DNA of 64,000 nucleotides, taken from assembly GCA_903897855.1 (NCBI GenBank), contig CAIUDH010000088.1:1-64000 (forward strand), given 5' to 3'. How positions within the stretch are numbered: the stretch's first letter is position 1; every line of letters begins with the position of its first letter. This DNA is from an uncultured Bacteroidota bacterium (lineage in GTDB: Bacteria; Bacteroidota; Bacteroidia; UKL13-3). Shown one piece after another: positions 26,750 to 36,346 of the stretch. A program made the translations under genes and the position numbers. The notes below the pieces were generated by a model. It had not been told where the DNA came from. It saw only the letters and a program-made list of their open reading frames with translations, and did not search any database.

Positions 26750-27430
26750 ATGAATTGGATGAAAAGATATTGGTGGAAATTACTTGGAGTGGGCATTCTA
26801 ATGTTCGTTCTGACCTTTGGTTTGCTTTCCAAAGTGCCTACCTTAAACATACTGAATGAAACGATTCGCAATCTGTTTTATCATGTGCCCATGTGGTTTA
26901 CCATGTATGCTTTGTTTGCCTACTCGGTGTATCATTCTATTTTGTTTCTCCGGAAACTGAATATGGATAACGATCTTCACGCACGTTCTGCGGCGGAGGT
27001 GGGTTTTATCTTTGGTTTAATGGGCATTGCAACCGGAAGTCTTTGGGCAAAATATACTTGGGGCACCTTCTGGGAACCGCGTGATCCGAAACTTAATGGT
27101 GCTGCCATTGCATTGTTAATTTACTTAGCCTATTTTGTGTTGCGCAGCGCCGTGGAGGATGAGACAAAGCGAGCACGATTGGCTGCGGTATATAACATAT
27201 TTGCATTTCCGATGCAATTGGCCGTTACATATATTATGCCTAAGTTTATGATATCATTACATCCAGGCAGCTCGGACACCGTAAACTTTAAACAATATGA
27301 GATGGATTCTCAACTGAGATTGGTTTTCTATCCAGCGGTATTAGGATGGATATTACTGGGATTCTGGATTTTCACGCTCGTATACCGAATTCAAAAATTA
27401 AAAATCATTTCAGAAAATGAAGAAGATTAA
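26750..27430 (+). CDS. ccmC: Heme exporter protein CcmC (cytochrome c maturation)
   Basis: Inner-membrane protein that loads heme onto CcmE. It is 226 residues with six membrane helices; the conserved Y-H-V-P-M-W-F (heme-ligand His at about 45) and a Trp-rich periplasmic loop (S-L-W-A-K-Y-T-W-G-T-F-W-E-P-R-D-P) match the family, although the loop reads WEPRD where many members have a W-x-W-D form. First gene of the cluster; its end overlaps ccmD by 14 bases. CcmA and CcmB are not adjacent. Confidence 0.93.
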   Translation: MNWMKRYWWKLLGVGILMFVLTFGLLSKVPTLNILNETIRNLFYHVPMWFTMYALFAYSVYHSILFLRKLNMDNDLHARSAAEVGFIFGLMGIATGSLWAKYTWGTFWEPRDPKLNGAAIALLIYLAYFVLRSAVEDETKRARLAAVYNIFAFPMQLAVTYIMPKFMISLHPGSSDTVNFKQYEMDSQLRLVFYPAVLGWILLGFWIFTLVYRIQKLKIISENEED

Positions 27431-27626
27431 GATACTCTTATTTGCCATGCTTGCCTATGTTGCAAGTAATGCTCAAGGCGAAGCCGTAGAGATGGCCAAC
27501 ACATTTAGGCAAAGTGGTAAAATCTATGTGGTTATTACTGTGATTGCAATAATTTTCACGGGTATCATTTCATACCTAATTTATATTGACCGCAAAATTT
27601 CTAATTTAGAGAACAAACAAAAATGA
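27417..27626 (+). CDS. CcmD-like small membrane protein
   Basis: A 69-residue protein with an N-terminal hydrophobic stretch (to about residue 19, ending SNAQ), a short polar part and one membrane helix (about 36-56, VVITVIAIIFTGIISYLIY) with a charged C-terminal tail. Its place between ccmC and ccmE, overlapping ccmC by 14 bases and ccmE by 4 bases, supports a CcmD role (stabilising the CcmC-CcmE complex). Confidence 0.75.
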   Translation: MKKIKILLFAMLAYVASNAQGEAVEMANTFRQSGKIYVVITVIAIIFTGIISYLIYIDRKISNLENKQK

Positions 27627-28000
27627 AAGTACGTTATATTATCGCCCTTGTTTTTATTGCTGCTGCCATGGTGGCGGTATTCAGTATTTATGGTAAAACC
27701 AGCACCTATGCCGATTTTCAATATTGTACTGAGCATCCAGGCAAAGAAGTTCATATTGTAGGAATGCAAGTAAAAGATTCGGCTACCTATTATAATCCTC
27801 AGGAGAATCCTAATTATTTTTCATTTTACATCAAAGATGAAAAAGGCATTCAACGTAAGGTAGAACTACATAACACAAAACCTCAGGATTTTGAGAAAGC
27901 GGAACGTGTTGTCGTTATTGGCAATATGGAAGGCGAGATATTCAAGGCCTCGAGTATGCTTATGAAATGTCCAAGTAAATACAATAAAACGCAAATATAA
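27623..28000 (+). CDS. ccmE: Cytochrome c maturation heme chaperone CcmE (CxxxY type)
   Basis: Periplasmic heme chaperone of 125 residues: N-terminal anchor helix (about 5-22), then an OB-fold beta barrel. The covalent heme residue is usually His in HxxxY; here the motif is M-L-M-K-C-P-S-K-Y, Cys116 and Tyr120, the CxxxY variant known in several bacteria and archaea and in the CcmE of Salinibacter ruber. Starts inside the CcmD-like stop (ATGA overlap), so translation is coupled. Confidence 0.9.
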   Translation: MKVRYIIALVFIAAAMVAVFSIYGKTSTYADFQYCTEHPGKEVHIVGMQVKDSATYYNPQENPNYFSFYIKDEKGIQRKVELHNTKPQDFEKAERVVVIGNMEGEIFKASSMLMKCPSKYNKTQI

Positions 28001-28115
28001 AGTGTGCGTAAGATCTTTTGAATTTACTTATTTTTATCACCTTTTTACCCTCGCAGTCTGAGTTTAGAAGAACTCATCTGCATCAACAAAATTAAATTGT
28101 AATTATTACGCATTT

Positions 28116-30545
28116 ATGCAGAACGAAGTAAATTTTTTAGGCGAGCACCTGCTTATTGGCAATATAGGGCAATTGGCCATAGTACTTTCTTTTACACTCT
28201 CAATTCTTGCGAGTATCAGTTTTTTTTTATCGACCAAGCAAAGCGAGGAAAATACGACTTGGCTTAAAATAGGGCGTACTGCTTTCTGGCTGCAATGTAT
28301 TGCAGTGGTAACCGTGTTCGTTAGTTTATTCTATATTATTTATCATCATTACTATGAATATCATTATGCTTGGTCGCATTCGTCGGATGTGTTGCCAACA
28401 AAATACATGATATCGTGCTTTTGGGAAGGACAGGAAGGAAGTTTTCTTCTTTGGATAATTTGGCAGGCGTTACTTGGAGCCCTCATTATGTGGAAGGTGC
28501 CTAAAAGTTGGGAGAAGCATGTTATGGCCATCATATCGGTATCGCAGGTCATGCTTACGTCCATGATATTAGGAGTCGTTATTGGTGATGTTAAATTAGG
28601 CAGTAGTCCATTTACACTGATGAGAGAGGCGATGCTCGATGCCCCTATTTTCCAACAGGCGAATTACCTTGAATTTATTAAAGATGGCAATGGGTTGAAT
28701 CCTTTGCTTCAAAACAATTGGATGGTGATACACCCACCCACCTTGTTTTTTGGTTTCGCCTCGACACTCATCCCTTTTGCATTTGCCTTGGCGGGGTTAT
28801 GGCAAAAACGTTATACCGAATGGATTAAACCAGCTTTACCTTGGGCTTTGGTAAGTTTATGTGTTTTAGGAACAGGGATCGTAATGGGTGCTGCCTGGGC
28901 TTATGAGAGTTTAAGTTTTGGAGGATATTGGAATTGGGACCCTGTTGAGAATGCCTCTTTACTGCCTTGGTTATTAATGGCTGCTGCCATTCATGCGATG
29001 GTGATTTATAACAGCACCCAAAAATCGGCACATGCGAGCATCGTTTTAGCGGTAGCTACATTTCTTTCTGTATTGTATGCTACGTTCCTTACAAGGAGTG
29101 GCGTTTTAGGCGATTCTTCAGTGCACTCCTTTACCGATTTAGGGCTCTCGGGCCAACTATTGGTGTGGCTTGTTTTCTTTATTGTGTCGAGCGGAACTAT
29201 TATTTTTCGTACTTGGAGCCATTATCAATCCAGTAAAGACGAAGACCGTTTTAGTGCCAGAGAATTTTGGATGTTTATAGGGGCCTTGATTTTCCTGCTT
29301 TCTTCAATACATATCGTTACCGTTACCTCGATTCCGGTATACAATAAAATTGCGATGTTTTTTAATAAGAACTTAAAAATGGCACCTCCTACCGATGTGA
29401 TTGCGGCCTATCATTTTATTCAAATTCCGATCGCAATCTTGCTTGCCTTGGGTAGTGGCATTGCTCAATATTTAAAATACAAATCGACGGTTAGCTTAAA
29501 ATCATTCGGCCTTAGAATGGGGGCGTATTTCCTGATTTCGTTGGTGCTTGGAAGTGTGGTTTTTTATTACGCCAATTTGGAAAAATTAATTTACGGCATT
29601 CTACTGGTTTCTTCCATTTTCGCCTTGATTGCCAATAGCGCCTATGTATTTACCGTGTTGAAAGCCAACTTCAAAGCTGCCGGTGCTGCCATCTCACACT
29701 TGGGTTTTGCGATGATTCTTATTGGAGTTATTTTTTCTTCTGTCAATAAAAAGGTGATATCAGAAAACACGGCGATGTTTTCTTTGGGAGATGAGAAAAC
29801 AGATGCCGAGAATATTCTGCTAGAGAAAAACCAGCCGATGAGGATGAAAAACTATATTGTGACCTACATCGGTGACAGTGAAGTGGTACCCAATATTTTT
29901 CACAAAGTGAATTATAAAAAAGTAGATGAGCACGATAATGTAATTGAGGAATTTACGCTCATCCCCAATACTCAAATAAATCCGAAGATGGGCAATGTGG
30001 CGAACCCCGATACCAAACATTACCTCAGTCATGATGTGTTTACGCATGTGACCTCTGGTCCTCGCAAGGAGGAGCCCAACGATACTGCCGGAATCAGAGA
30101 TGTTAAATCATTCTGGCTTGCCCCACAAGACACCTTACGTAGCAAATATGCCATGGTGGTCTTCGACAGCTCTGAAAACCTTACGGGCAGTGAAAAGAAT
30201 ATTTATCATGCTGAGATATTGATAGGAGCGAAATTTACCGTTTATACCAATAAAGGTGAAATATATCAGTTAGAACCCTTATTTGGTGTTCGTAATAATG
30301 AAGGTATTTATATCGAAGATCGTTGTAAGGAGGCCGGTGTTGTACTGGGCTTCTTAAACGTAAATCCAGTGACCCATAAAATAGAGGTAGCCTTGGGTGA
30401 GAAGAACCCTGAGCGTGATTTTATTGTGATGAAAGCAATTATTTTTCCATTCATTAATATTTTATGGGCTGGCACTATTATGTTGGCTTTGGGTACATTT
30501 ATTGCGTTCATGAGAAGAATGAAATTAGCTCAAAACGAGAAATAA
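28116..30545 (+). CDS. ccmF: Cytochrome c maturation protein CcmF (heme lyase)
   Basis: Multi-pass membrane protein of 809 residues that, with CcmH-type partners, ligates heme from CcmE to apocytochrome c. The WWD-type heme-handling motif reads S-F-G-G-Y-W-N-W-D-P-V-E-N (about 266-278), followed by L-L-P-W-L. His in H-P-P-T-L-F-F-G and M-V-I-H-P-P also fit. It is longer than E. coli CcmF (647) by a soluble periplasmic part near residues 555-775. CcmH is not present in the window. Confidence 0.94.
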   Translation: MQNEVNFLGEHLLIGNIGQLAIVLSFTLSILASISFFLSTKQSEENTTWLKIGRTAFWLQCIAVVTVFVSLFYIIYHHYYEYHYAWSHSSDVLPTKYMISCFWEGQEGSFLLWIIWQALLGALIMWKVPKSWEKHVMAIISVSQVMLTSMILGVVIGDVKLGSSPFTLMREAMLDAPIFQQANYLEFIKDGNGLNPLLQNNWMVIHPPTLFFGFASTLIPFAFALAGLWQKRYTEWIKPALPWALVSLCVLGTGIVMGAAWAYESLSFGGYWNWDPVENASLLPWLLMAAAIHAMVIYNSTQKSAHASIVLAVATFLSVLYATFLTRSGVLGDSSVHSFTDLGLSGQLLVWLVFFIVSSGTIIFRTWSHYQSSKDEDRFSAREFWMFIGALIFLLSSIHIVTVTSIPVYNKIAMFFNKNLKMAPPTDVIAAYHFIQIPIAILLALGSGIAQYLKYKSTVSLKSFGLRMGAYFLISLVLGSVVFYYANLEKLIYGILLVSSIFALIANSAYVFTVLKANFKAAGAAISHLGFAMILIGVIFSSVNKKVISENTAMFSLGDEKTDAENILLEKNQPMRMKNYIVTYIGDSEVVPNIFHKVNYKKVDEHDNVIEEFTLIPNTQINPKMGNVANPDTKHYLSHDVFTHVTSGPRKEEPNDTAGIRDVKSFWLAPQDTLRSKYAMVVFDSSENLTGSEKNIYHAEILIGAKFTVYTNKGEIYQLEPLFGVRNNEGIYIEDRCKEAGVVLGFLNVNPVTHKIEVALGEKNPERDFIVMKAIIFPFINILWAGTIMLALGTFIAFMRRMKLAQNEK

Positions 30546-30643
30546 CTATTCCCTATTCTCACATTTTGTTTTTAGAGTTTTGATCCTTTTATAATACTTC
30601 CTTTAATGGGCGTTGAGGAATTGGCATATTAGTACATTACCTA

Positions 30644-30651
30644 TATCTTTG
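30644..30651 (+). promoter_or_regulatory. Promoter of pheT (-33 TTG, -7 TATCTTTG)
   Basis: The -7 TATCTTTG is preceded by TTGG at 30621-30624 with a 19-base spacer, the expected Bacteroidota arrangement. Leader before ATG 30681 is about 25 bases. Confidence 0.65.
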
Positions 30652-30680
30652 CCTCTCTTGTCCGAATCTAAAATTATTTT

Positions 30681-33152
30681 ATGAAAATATCGTATAGTTG
30701 GCTAGCACAACATCTAAGTGCAATTCCTGAAATTGATACCCTCGATTCGATGCTTACCCAACTGGGCCTCGAAGTGGAGAGTATCACTTCGGTAGGGTTG
30801 AGTGAGTCGCAATTGCAAGGATTGGTGGTTGGAGAGGTGGTGGAATGTACACAACACCCCAATGCCGAGCGTCTACGACTCACCAAAGTAAACATAGGAG
30901 GGTTGGATTTGCTGAATATTGTATGTGGGGCACCGAATGTGGCCGTTGGGCAAAAAGTAGTAGTGGCTACCTTGGGTACCACTCTTTATCCTATTCATGG
31001 CGAACCATTTAAGATAAAAAAATCTAAAATTAGAGGCGAAGAGAGTCTTGGAATGCTTTGTGCCCCCGATGAAATCGGACTTGGGGAAAGTCACGATGGA
31101 ATTATTGTATTGCCGTTGGACACTCCCTTAGGCATTGCTGCTTTTAAGATTTTGAAATTTACCAATGATGCCTCGATTGAAATTGGCATCACCCCGAACC
31201 ATGCCGATGCATGCTCCCATTTAGGAGTTGCACGTGAATTGCGCGCTTCAATGAAAAGCCGAGGTGAGGAGGCGGAAATGTTATACAACATGAAGGTGCT
31301 TCCAGAAATCAACAGCGCCAGCATCAAAAACCCGATTCAGGTTAATGTAACGGATTCTTCGCACTGTCAGCGTTATGCCGGGTTATATATGAAGGATATT
31401 GTGGTACAGCCTTCTCCCGAGTGGCTGCAAAACAAACTCAAAAGCATCGGCATGAAACCCATCAATAATATTGTTGATATCACGAATTTTGTTCTCCACG
31501 ATATAGGGCAACCGATACATATTTTTGATGCGGATAAGATAAAAGGGGAGAAGATAGAAGTGCGATTGAGTCGTGATGGAGAAGTTTTAAAAACCCTGGA
31601 TGGTATTGAACGGAAATTAAATGGAACTGAGCTAATGATTTGTGATGCAGAAAGGTCATTAGCGATTGCGGGAGTTTTCGGAGGAATGGATAGCGGAGTA
31701 AGCGCGTCTACACAAAATATTTTTATCGAAAGTGCTTTTTTTAATCCTGCTACAGTGCGTAAATCGGCACGTGCTCATGGTTTGAATACCGACGCTAGTT
31801 TTCGATTTGAGCGGGGAACGGATCCCAATACGGTGGTTTGGGCATTGCATTATGCTGCTAAGCTCATTGCAGAAAACGCTGGGGGCATTATCTCCAGTGA
31901 AATAATTGACATTTATCCAGATGCCATCAAGCCCTTTCAAATTAATTTGCGTTACGCCTATTTAAATCAGGTTATTGGCAAAGCTATGGCCATTCCCGAA
32001 GTACACGCCATACTCGAAGCCTTAAATATTGTTGTTTTAGAGCAAACAGCCACTGGAATAAGGGTAGAAGTGCCGGCCTATAAGAATGATGTGACCACCG
32101 AAATCGACTTATGTGAAGAGGTTTTACGCGTGTATGGTTTAAATAAAGTGGATTTGCCTGGAAGAATTTCTATGGCTCTCGACACCAGCATGAAGGGGCA
32201 AACCTACGCTTCTCGTGAGTTGTTGGCTCAAAACTTAGCAAGCAAAGGGTATAATGAGATTATGACCAACTCTCTCACTAAAGCAAGCTATGCACAGGTT
32301 ACAGAACACCTTCGGGTGCCACTCTTGAACCCCTTAAGCGGTGATATGGGCGTCATGCGCGACACTATGCTTTTCACGGGTTTAGAGGTGGTTTCTTATA
32401 ATCTGAATCGAAATATTTATCAGCTTCAATTATTCGAATTGGGAAGAACCTACTGTCAGGTTCCTAAAAGAGAAACAGCGCAATCTGTTAATACGGAAAG
32501 GAAAGAAGCTAATATTTCATATCAAGAGGAAGAACATTGTGCTATTTTCATCACGGGTAAAGACGAAAAGCTAAATGCCTTAAAACCGGTTACAGCGCCA
32601 TCCTTTTACCATCTTAAAACTTTGGTCATGTCCTTGCTTCAAGAGATGGGTGTTGCGAATTTTAGTGCTCATGTTATCGAAAATAGTTTTTATAACTACG
32701 CACTTTCCTTTCAGGTAAATAACAAAATAGTAGCCACGGTAGGGGCTCTTAAAAGCAGTATATTAAAGGATTTTGATGTAAGCCAAGATGTTTTTTATGC
32801 CGACTTGCTTTTGGATCGTATCGCCAAAGTGGCCTTGAATGGTTTTGTTCAAGTAAACCCGGTTTCGAAGTATCCTTCCGTTCGCCGCGATTTAAGTTTG
32901 TTGATTGATAATGCCATCAATTTTGAAGAGCTTAAAAGGGTGGCGTGTAAGTCAGAACAAAAATTATTGAAAGAGGTAGGTGTTTTTGATATCTACAAAG
33001 GCGACAAATTAGGCGAAGGAAAAAAGTCATACGCTCTGTATTTTATATTGCAGAATGAAGAAAAAACACTCGACGATAAGGCGATTAGTTTTGCGATGCA
33101 AAAAATTCAAGAAGCTTTAGAGCGAGAGTTGGGTGCCGTTGTTCGATCATAG
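30681..33152 (+). CDS. pheT: Phenylalanyl-tRNA synthetase beta subunit
   Basis: Charges tRNA-Phe as part of an alpha2beta2 complex. Domains in order: N-terminal B1, tRNA-binding OB domain (about 40-150, with V-V-E-C-T-Q-H-P-N-A-E-R-L-R-L-T-K), B3/B4 editing domain (about 210-400), B5 domain, catalytic-like domain (L-F-E-L-G-R-T-Y at about 580) and the FDX-ACB anticodon-binding domain from about residue 730 (Y-P-S-V-R-R-D-L-S-L). Full length, 823 residues. pheS is not next to it. Confidence 0.97.
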   Translation: MKISYSWLAQHLSAIPEIDTLDSMLTQLGLEVESITSVGLSESQLQGLVVGEVVECTQHPNAERLRLTKVNIGGLDLLNIVCGAPNVAVGQKVVVATLGTTLYPIHGEPFKIKKSKIRGEESLGMLCAPDEIGLGESHDGIIVLPLDTPLGIAAFKILKFTNDASIEIGITPNHADACSHLGVARELRASMKSRGEEAEMLYNMKVLPEINSASIKNPIQVNVTDSSHCQRYAGLYMKDIVVQPSPEWLQNKLKSIGMKPINNIVDITNFVLHDIGQPIHIFDADKIKGEKIEVRLSRDGEVLKTLDGIERKLNGTELMICDAERSLAIAGVFGGMDSGVSASTQNIFIESAFFNPATVRKSARAHGLNTDASFRFERGTDPNTVVWALHYAAKLIAENAGGIISSEIIDIYPDAIKPFQINLRYAYLNQVIGKAMAIPEVHAILEALNIVVLEQTATGIRVEVPAYKNDVTTEIDLCEEVLRVYGLNKVDLPGRISMALDTSMKGQTYASRELLAQNLASKGYNEIMTNSLTKASYAQVTEHLRVPLLNPLSGDMGVMRDTMLFTGLEVVSYNLNRNIYQLQLFELGRTYCQVPKRETAQSVNTERKEANISYQEEEHCAIFITGKDEKLNALKPVTAPSFYHLKTLVMSLLQEMGVANFSAHVIENSFYNYALSFQVNNKIVATVGALKSSILKDFDVSQDVFYADLLLDRIAKVALNGFVQVNPVSKYPSVRRDLSLLIDNAINFEELKRVACKSEQKLLKEVGVFDIYKGDKLGEGKKSYALYFILQNEEKTLDDKAISFAMQKIQEALERELGAVVRS

Positions 33153-33170
33153 TTAACAGAATTTCAGGAT

Positions 33171-33827
33171 TTGAACTATCTCTCACATTTCTACTTTTAT
33201 AGCAAGGAGCACGACCCTTACTATAACTGTGGACTCATTTTCCCTGACTGGCTGTCCAGCTATCAACGCTTGCGATTAAACAAGCCAATGATAGCTACGA
33301 ATAAGAGTGAAGAGCATTTGGTGAAAGGGATACAAAACCATTTTCTAGGCGACAAAACTTTTCACAGTTCAGATTATTTTAGAGAACATACACAAGCTAT
33401 AAAAAGAATTTTAGAAAAGACCTCATTAGATAAGAACAGGTTTCGGTTCAGCTTCTTAGCCCATGTATTATTGGAAATGATGATCGATCGTCTACTTTTG
33501 TTGAAAAACCCGGAATCAGGAACCTTGTTTTATGACAATTTGGATGCCTGTGATGATGAATTATTATTGTACTTTGCACAAAATAATAGCGAAGCTGATG
33601 AAGGTTTCAAATTGATGATTCAGAAGTTTAAGCAGTACAGGTATATACTTCAATATGTTGATGTCGACACATTCGTTTATTCGTTTCGCCGTATTGCATC
33701 AAGAGTTGGGATTGTTTTTGAGGAGATGGAGCTAACCGAAATTAAGGGGCAAATATGCGACATTGAGAATATTATAGATAGAGATTTTTCAAAAATAGTT
33801 ACACTTTTCGACACCCATGAAAAATAA
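33171..33827 (+). CDS. ACP phosphodiesterase-like (AcpH/DUF479) protein
   Basis: A 218-residue protein beginning with M-N-Y-L-S-H-F-Y-F, matching the start of AcpH (M-N-F-L-A-H). Further family features are the early N-C-G-L-I-F-P-D-W, G-I-x-N-H-F-L-G-D and a His/Asp helix F-S-F-L-A-H-V-L-L-E-M-M-I-D-R. AcpH-type enzymes remove phosphopantetheine from acyl carrier protein. Several metal ligands are not clearly placed, so activity is uncertain. TTG start 19 bases after pheT; last bases overlap the next gene by 11. Confidence 0.65.
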   Translation: MNYLSHFYFYSKEHDPYYNCGLIFPDWLSSYQRLRLNKPMIATNKSEEHLVKGIQNHFLGDKTFHSSDYFREHTQAIKRILEKTSLDKNRFRFSFLAHVLLEMMIDRLLLLKNPESGTLFYDNLDACDDELLLYFAQNNSEADEGFKLMIQKFKQYRYILQYVDVDTFVYSFRRIASRVGIVFEEMELTEIKGQICDIENIIDRDFSKIVTLFDTHEK

Positions 33828-34926
33828 ATATTTCACTTTTTGCATTCTGTTTTTCACCTTCGGTCTTGAGGCTCAGTATGCTCGTAAATATAGTAATGAG
33901 TTTCTTAATATTGGCGTTGGTGCACGTTCATTCGGCATGGGTAATGCTGTTATTGCTTCTGTGAGTGATGTGAATGCCGCATATTGGAATCCGGCAGGAA
34001 TGACACAAATTAAGGATGATGCCCAATTAAGTTTTATGCATAGCAGTTATTATGAGAAAATCGGAAGTTATGATTTTATTGCTGGAGCGGCTCCGATAAG
34101 CAAGTCGGGAACTTTGGCCATTTCATTGAATCGTTTTGGTGTTGATGATATTGTAAACACGTTAGGGTTAGTACAAAATGGGCAAGTCGATTATTCACGT
34201 ATTAAAACATTTTCGGCGGTCGATTATGCTGTTTACATTAGTTATGCGCAGGTTGTAAAGTTAAAAGAGAGGACCTATGCTCAAAACTTATCATGGGGAA
34301 TAAGTCCGAAAATTATTTATCGAAATGTAGGTTCGTTTGCGAAAGCATGGGGCTTTGGGGTTGATGTAGGGGGTCAGTATCAAAGAAAAAACTGGATGTT
34401 TGGTGTGTTGTTTAAAGATATTACCACAACGTATAACACTTGGAATATTACCCTAACGGAGGAAGAGAAAGATGTTTTTTTTCAAACGGGTAATGAGATT
34501 CCGCTTCATAGCACTGAGTTAACATTGCCAAAGGTTATTCCTGGCATTGCCTATAAGTTTAAGCTAGGCAAGAAAATGACACTCCTTGCCGAGTCTGATT
34601 TCGACTTCACTTTCGACGGTCGTCGCAACGTCGTGGTCTCTTCTAAACGCTTTAATATTGACCCCCATATGGGTATGGAGTTCGGGTATAGTGAGAAAAT
34701 TTATTTCCGAGGAGGGCTCACCAATATTCAGAACATTTTGGATGTCACGGATAGTTTTTCACAGAAAAAAACCTGGGTGATGCAGCCTAATTTTGGAGTT
34801 GGCATTCATCTCAAGAACCTCACGCTCGATTATACCATAACCGCCATTGGAAGTAATGCCGTAGCGTTAAATTCGAATATATTTTCGATAAAAATCGCAC
34901 TCAATAAGAAACCTAAAGCATTATAA
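33817..34926 (+). CDS. PorV/PorQ family outer-membrane protein
   Basis: A 369-residue outer-membrane barrel with signal peptide (to E-A-Q, about 20). The family start is clear: K-Y-S-N-E-F-L-N-I-G-V-G-A-R-S-F-G-M-G-N-A and A-A-Y-W-N-P-A-G. PorV/PorQ act in the T9SS as outer-membrane scaffold proteins that shuttle or hold cargo. Which of the two functions it has cannot be told from sequence. Overlaps the end of the AcpH-like gene by 11 bases. Confidence 0.9.
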   Translation: MKNKYFTFCILFFTFGLEAQYARKYSNEFLNIGVGARSFGMGNAVIASVSDVNAAYWNPAGMTQIKDDAQLSFMHSSYYEKIGSYDFIAGAAPISKSGTLAISLNRFGVDDIVNTLGLVQNGQVDYSRIKTFSAVDYAVYISYAQVVKLKERTYAQNLSWGISPKIIYRNVGSFAKAWGFGVDVGGQYQRKNWMFGVLFKDITTTYNTWNITLTEEEKDVFFQTGNEIPLHSTELTLPKVIPGIAYKFKLGKKMTLLAESDFDFTFDGRRNVVVSSKRFNIDPHMGMEFGYSEKIYFRGGLTNIQNILDVTDSFSQKKTWVMQPNFGVGIHLKNLTLDYTITAIGSNAVALNSNIFSIKIALNKKPKAL

Positions 34927-34952
34927 TGCGGCTCCTGATGAAGAGTGACTCG

Positions 34953-35273
34953 TTACTTTACGAGGTCGTCGAATTTGCTAAATAAACTTTTAGGGCTTTT
35001 TAGGACACGAATAAATTCACGTATTGAACCTGATGCTTCTTCTTTTGGTGCAAATGGAACAATCTGTCCCGAAGGGGTTTTTATAACTTCTTCATATACA
35101 CCGAGCACATAGGTCTTCCCATAATAATACAATCCATCACCGATATAAAATTCACTCTCAAGTTTTATTTGTTCGCGAATTTCATCGATAACTTTGTTTA
35201 ATAATTCAGCAATGCCATCATTTGATACAATGATTTGCATTTGCTTGGAAAAAGATAGTTTTAACGTTTGCAT
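34953..35273 (-). CDS. Hypothetical 106-residue protein
   Basis: Conserved family not recognised. The sequence is mixed alpha/beta, with L-S-F-S-K-Q-M-Q-I-I-V-S-N-D-G-I-A-E-L near the start and a Gly/Tyr-rich middle (Y-I-G-D-G-L-Y-Y-Y-G-K-T-Y-V). No signal peptide or membrane helix, so probably cytoplasmic. It converges with the PorV/PorQ gene with a 26-base gap. Confidence 0.55.
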   Translation of the reverse strand: MQTLKLSFSKQMQIIVSNDGIAELLNKVIDEIREQIKLESEFYIGDGLYYYGKTYVLGVYEEVIKTPSGQIVPFAPKEEASGSIREFIRVLKSPKSLFSKFDDLVK

Positions 35274-35402
35274 GATGATTCAAATTATAGTATATGCAAA
35301 CCTATAAAAAACTTTAAGTGTTTTTTAGCATTCTAGGTGAGGAAGGTTTAATTTGTTTCGATTCTAAATTATCCCAAGAAATAGGGGATTCATTTTTCGA
35401 GC

Positions 35403-35780
35403 TTATTGCAGCCACATCTTTACTTTTTGATAGAGCATTGCTTTGTCAATAGGTTTGTTCATAAAGTCGTTCATGCCTATTTCTATGGTTCTCTGAAGAG
35501 TGCTTTCGATCTCTTCGGAGGTCACTGCAATAATTGGAATTTTCGAGTTCTTGATTCCGGCTTCATCATTTCTAATGGCGATGGTTGTGGCGTATCCATC
35601 CATTACCGGCATTCGGAGGTCCATCAATACCAGGTCGATGGAATGGTTTTTTAGCAATTCTAAACCCTCTGCACCATTACTGGCAAAGCTGGTTTTAGTA
35701 TTGCTCCAATCGTTGATAATGACTTTCAAAACCATCTGGTTTAGCCGGCTATCATCCACGACAAGTATATGTTTATGCAT
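35403..35780 (-). CDS. Single-domain response regulator (receiver domain)
   Basis: About 125 residues from ATG 35780. The acidic pair is D9-D10, the phospho-acceptor is D54 in L-V-L-M-D-L-R-M-P-V-M-D-G, the Thr is in A-V-T-S and the Lys in N-K-P-I-D. There is no output domain, so it works like CheY or as a phosphorelay stage. The frame extends upstream to 35864, but a -7 element at 35843-35850 lies inside that extension, so the start must be 35831 or, more likely, 35780. No kinase is adjacent. Confidence 0.88.
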   Translation of the reverse strand: MHKHILVVDDSRLNQMVLKVIINDWSNTKTSFASNGAEGLELLKNHSIDLVLMDLRMPVMDGYATTIAIRNDEAGIKNSKIPIIAVTSEEIESTLQRTIEIGMNDFMNKPIDKAMLYQKVKMWLQ

Positions 35781-35842
35781 TATTGATTTTTGGGTTGCCT
35801 GATTTTTGATTTTGACATTCTTACTCCTCATCCTTACAGTAA

Positions 35843-35850
35843 CAAAAATA
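35843..35850 (-). promoter_or_regulatory. -7 element (TATTTTTG) for the response regulator
   Basis: Perfect match on the minus strand. Lies inside the apparent upstream extension of the response regulator frame and so excludes the start at 35864. Confidence 0.5.
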
Positions 35851-35864
35851 AATTTATGAGGCAT

Positions 35865-36346
35865 TGAAAATTAAGAAGTTATCAATAAGCAAGAAGTTTC
35901 GAGTTAATAAATTGGACACTTCATTATATATTATGTATTGCAGTAAGATAAGATTTGGAGACGAATTGAGTATGTGATTTTAAGGAACAGAGCGCATTTT
36001 GCTTGGTGTAGGATTAGCGGATGACACAACAGGCCTCAAACGAACAGTAAAATGACAGCGATTTACCCCCCTGTGAGTATAAAAAACATACAAAAGATTC
36101 AGAGCCCACTCGACGATTTGGGGATTTAATAAAATATGAATAGATTTGAATATAAACCCTTACCTCAATCAGGGTAACCCACCCCAAAATGGGTGTGTCG
36201 CTGTGATTTTTACTGTGGTATAATGAAGTGGTGTCATGTCAGGAATAAGTCAATTATGAAACTTTGCGACTGAAAATTAAATTTGTAAACTAAAAAACGG
36301 GGAAGCTGAAAACCGAAAAGAGTAAGCAAAAATTAAATTTATATAC
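35865..36346. other. Intergenic region with two adjacent hairpins and a -7 element
   Basis: No convincing gene is present on either strand. Two hairpins stand next to each other: ACCCT (36156-36160) with AGGGT (36171-36175), and CACCC (36180-36184) with GGGTG (36191-36195). No T run follows, so a structured RNA or a leader element is more likely than a terminator. A TAAATTTG match to the -7 consensus at 36278-36285 could serve the DUF1761 gene at 36347. Confidence 0.6.
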
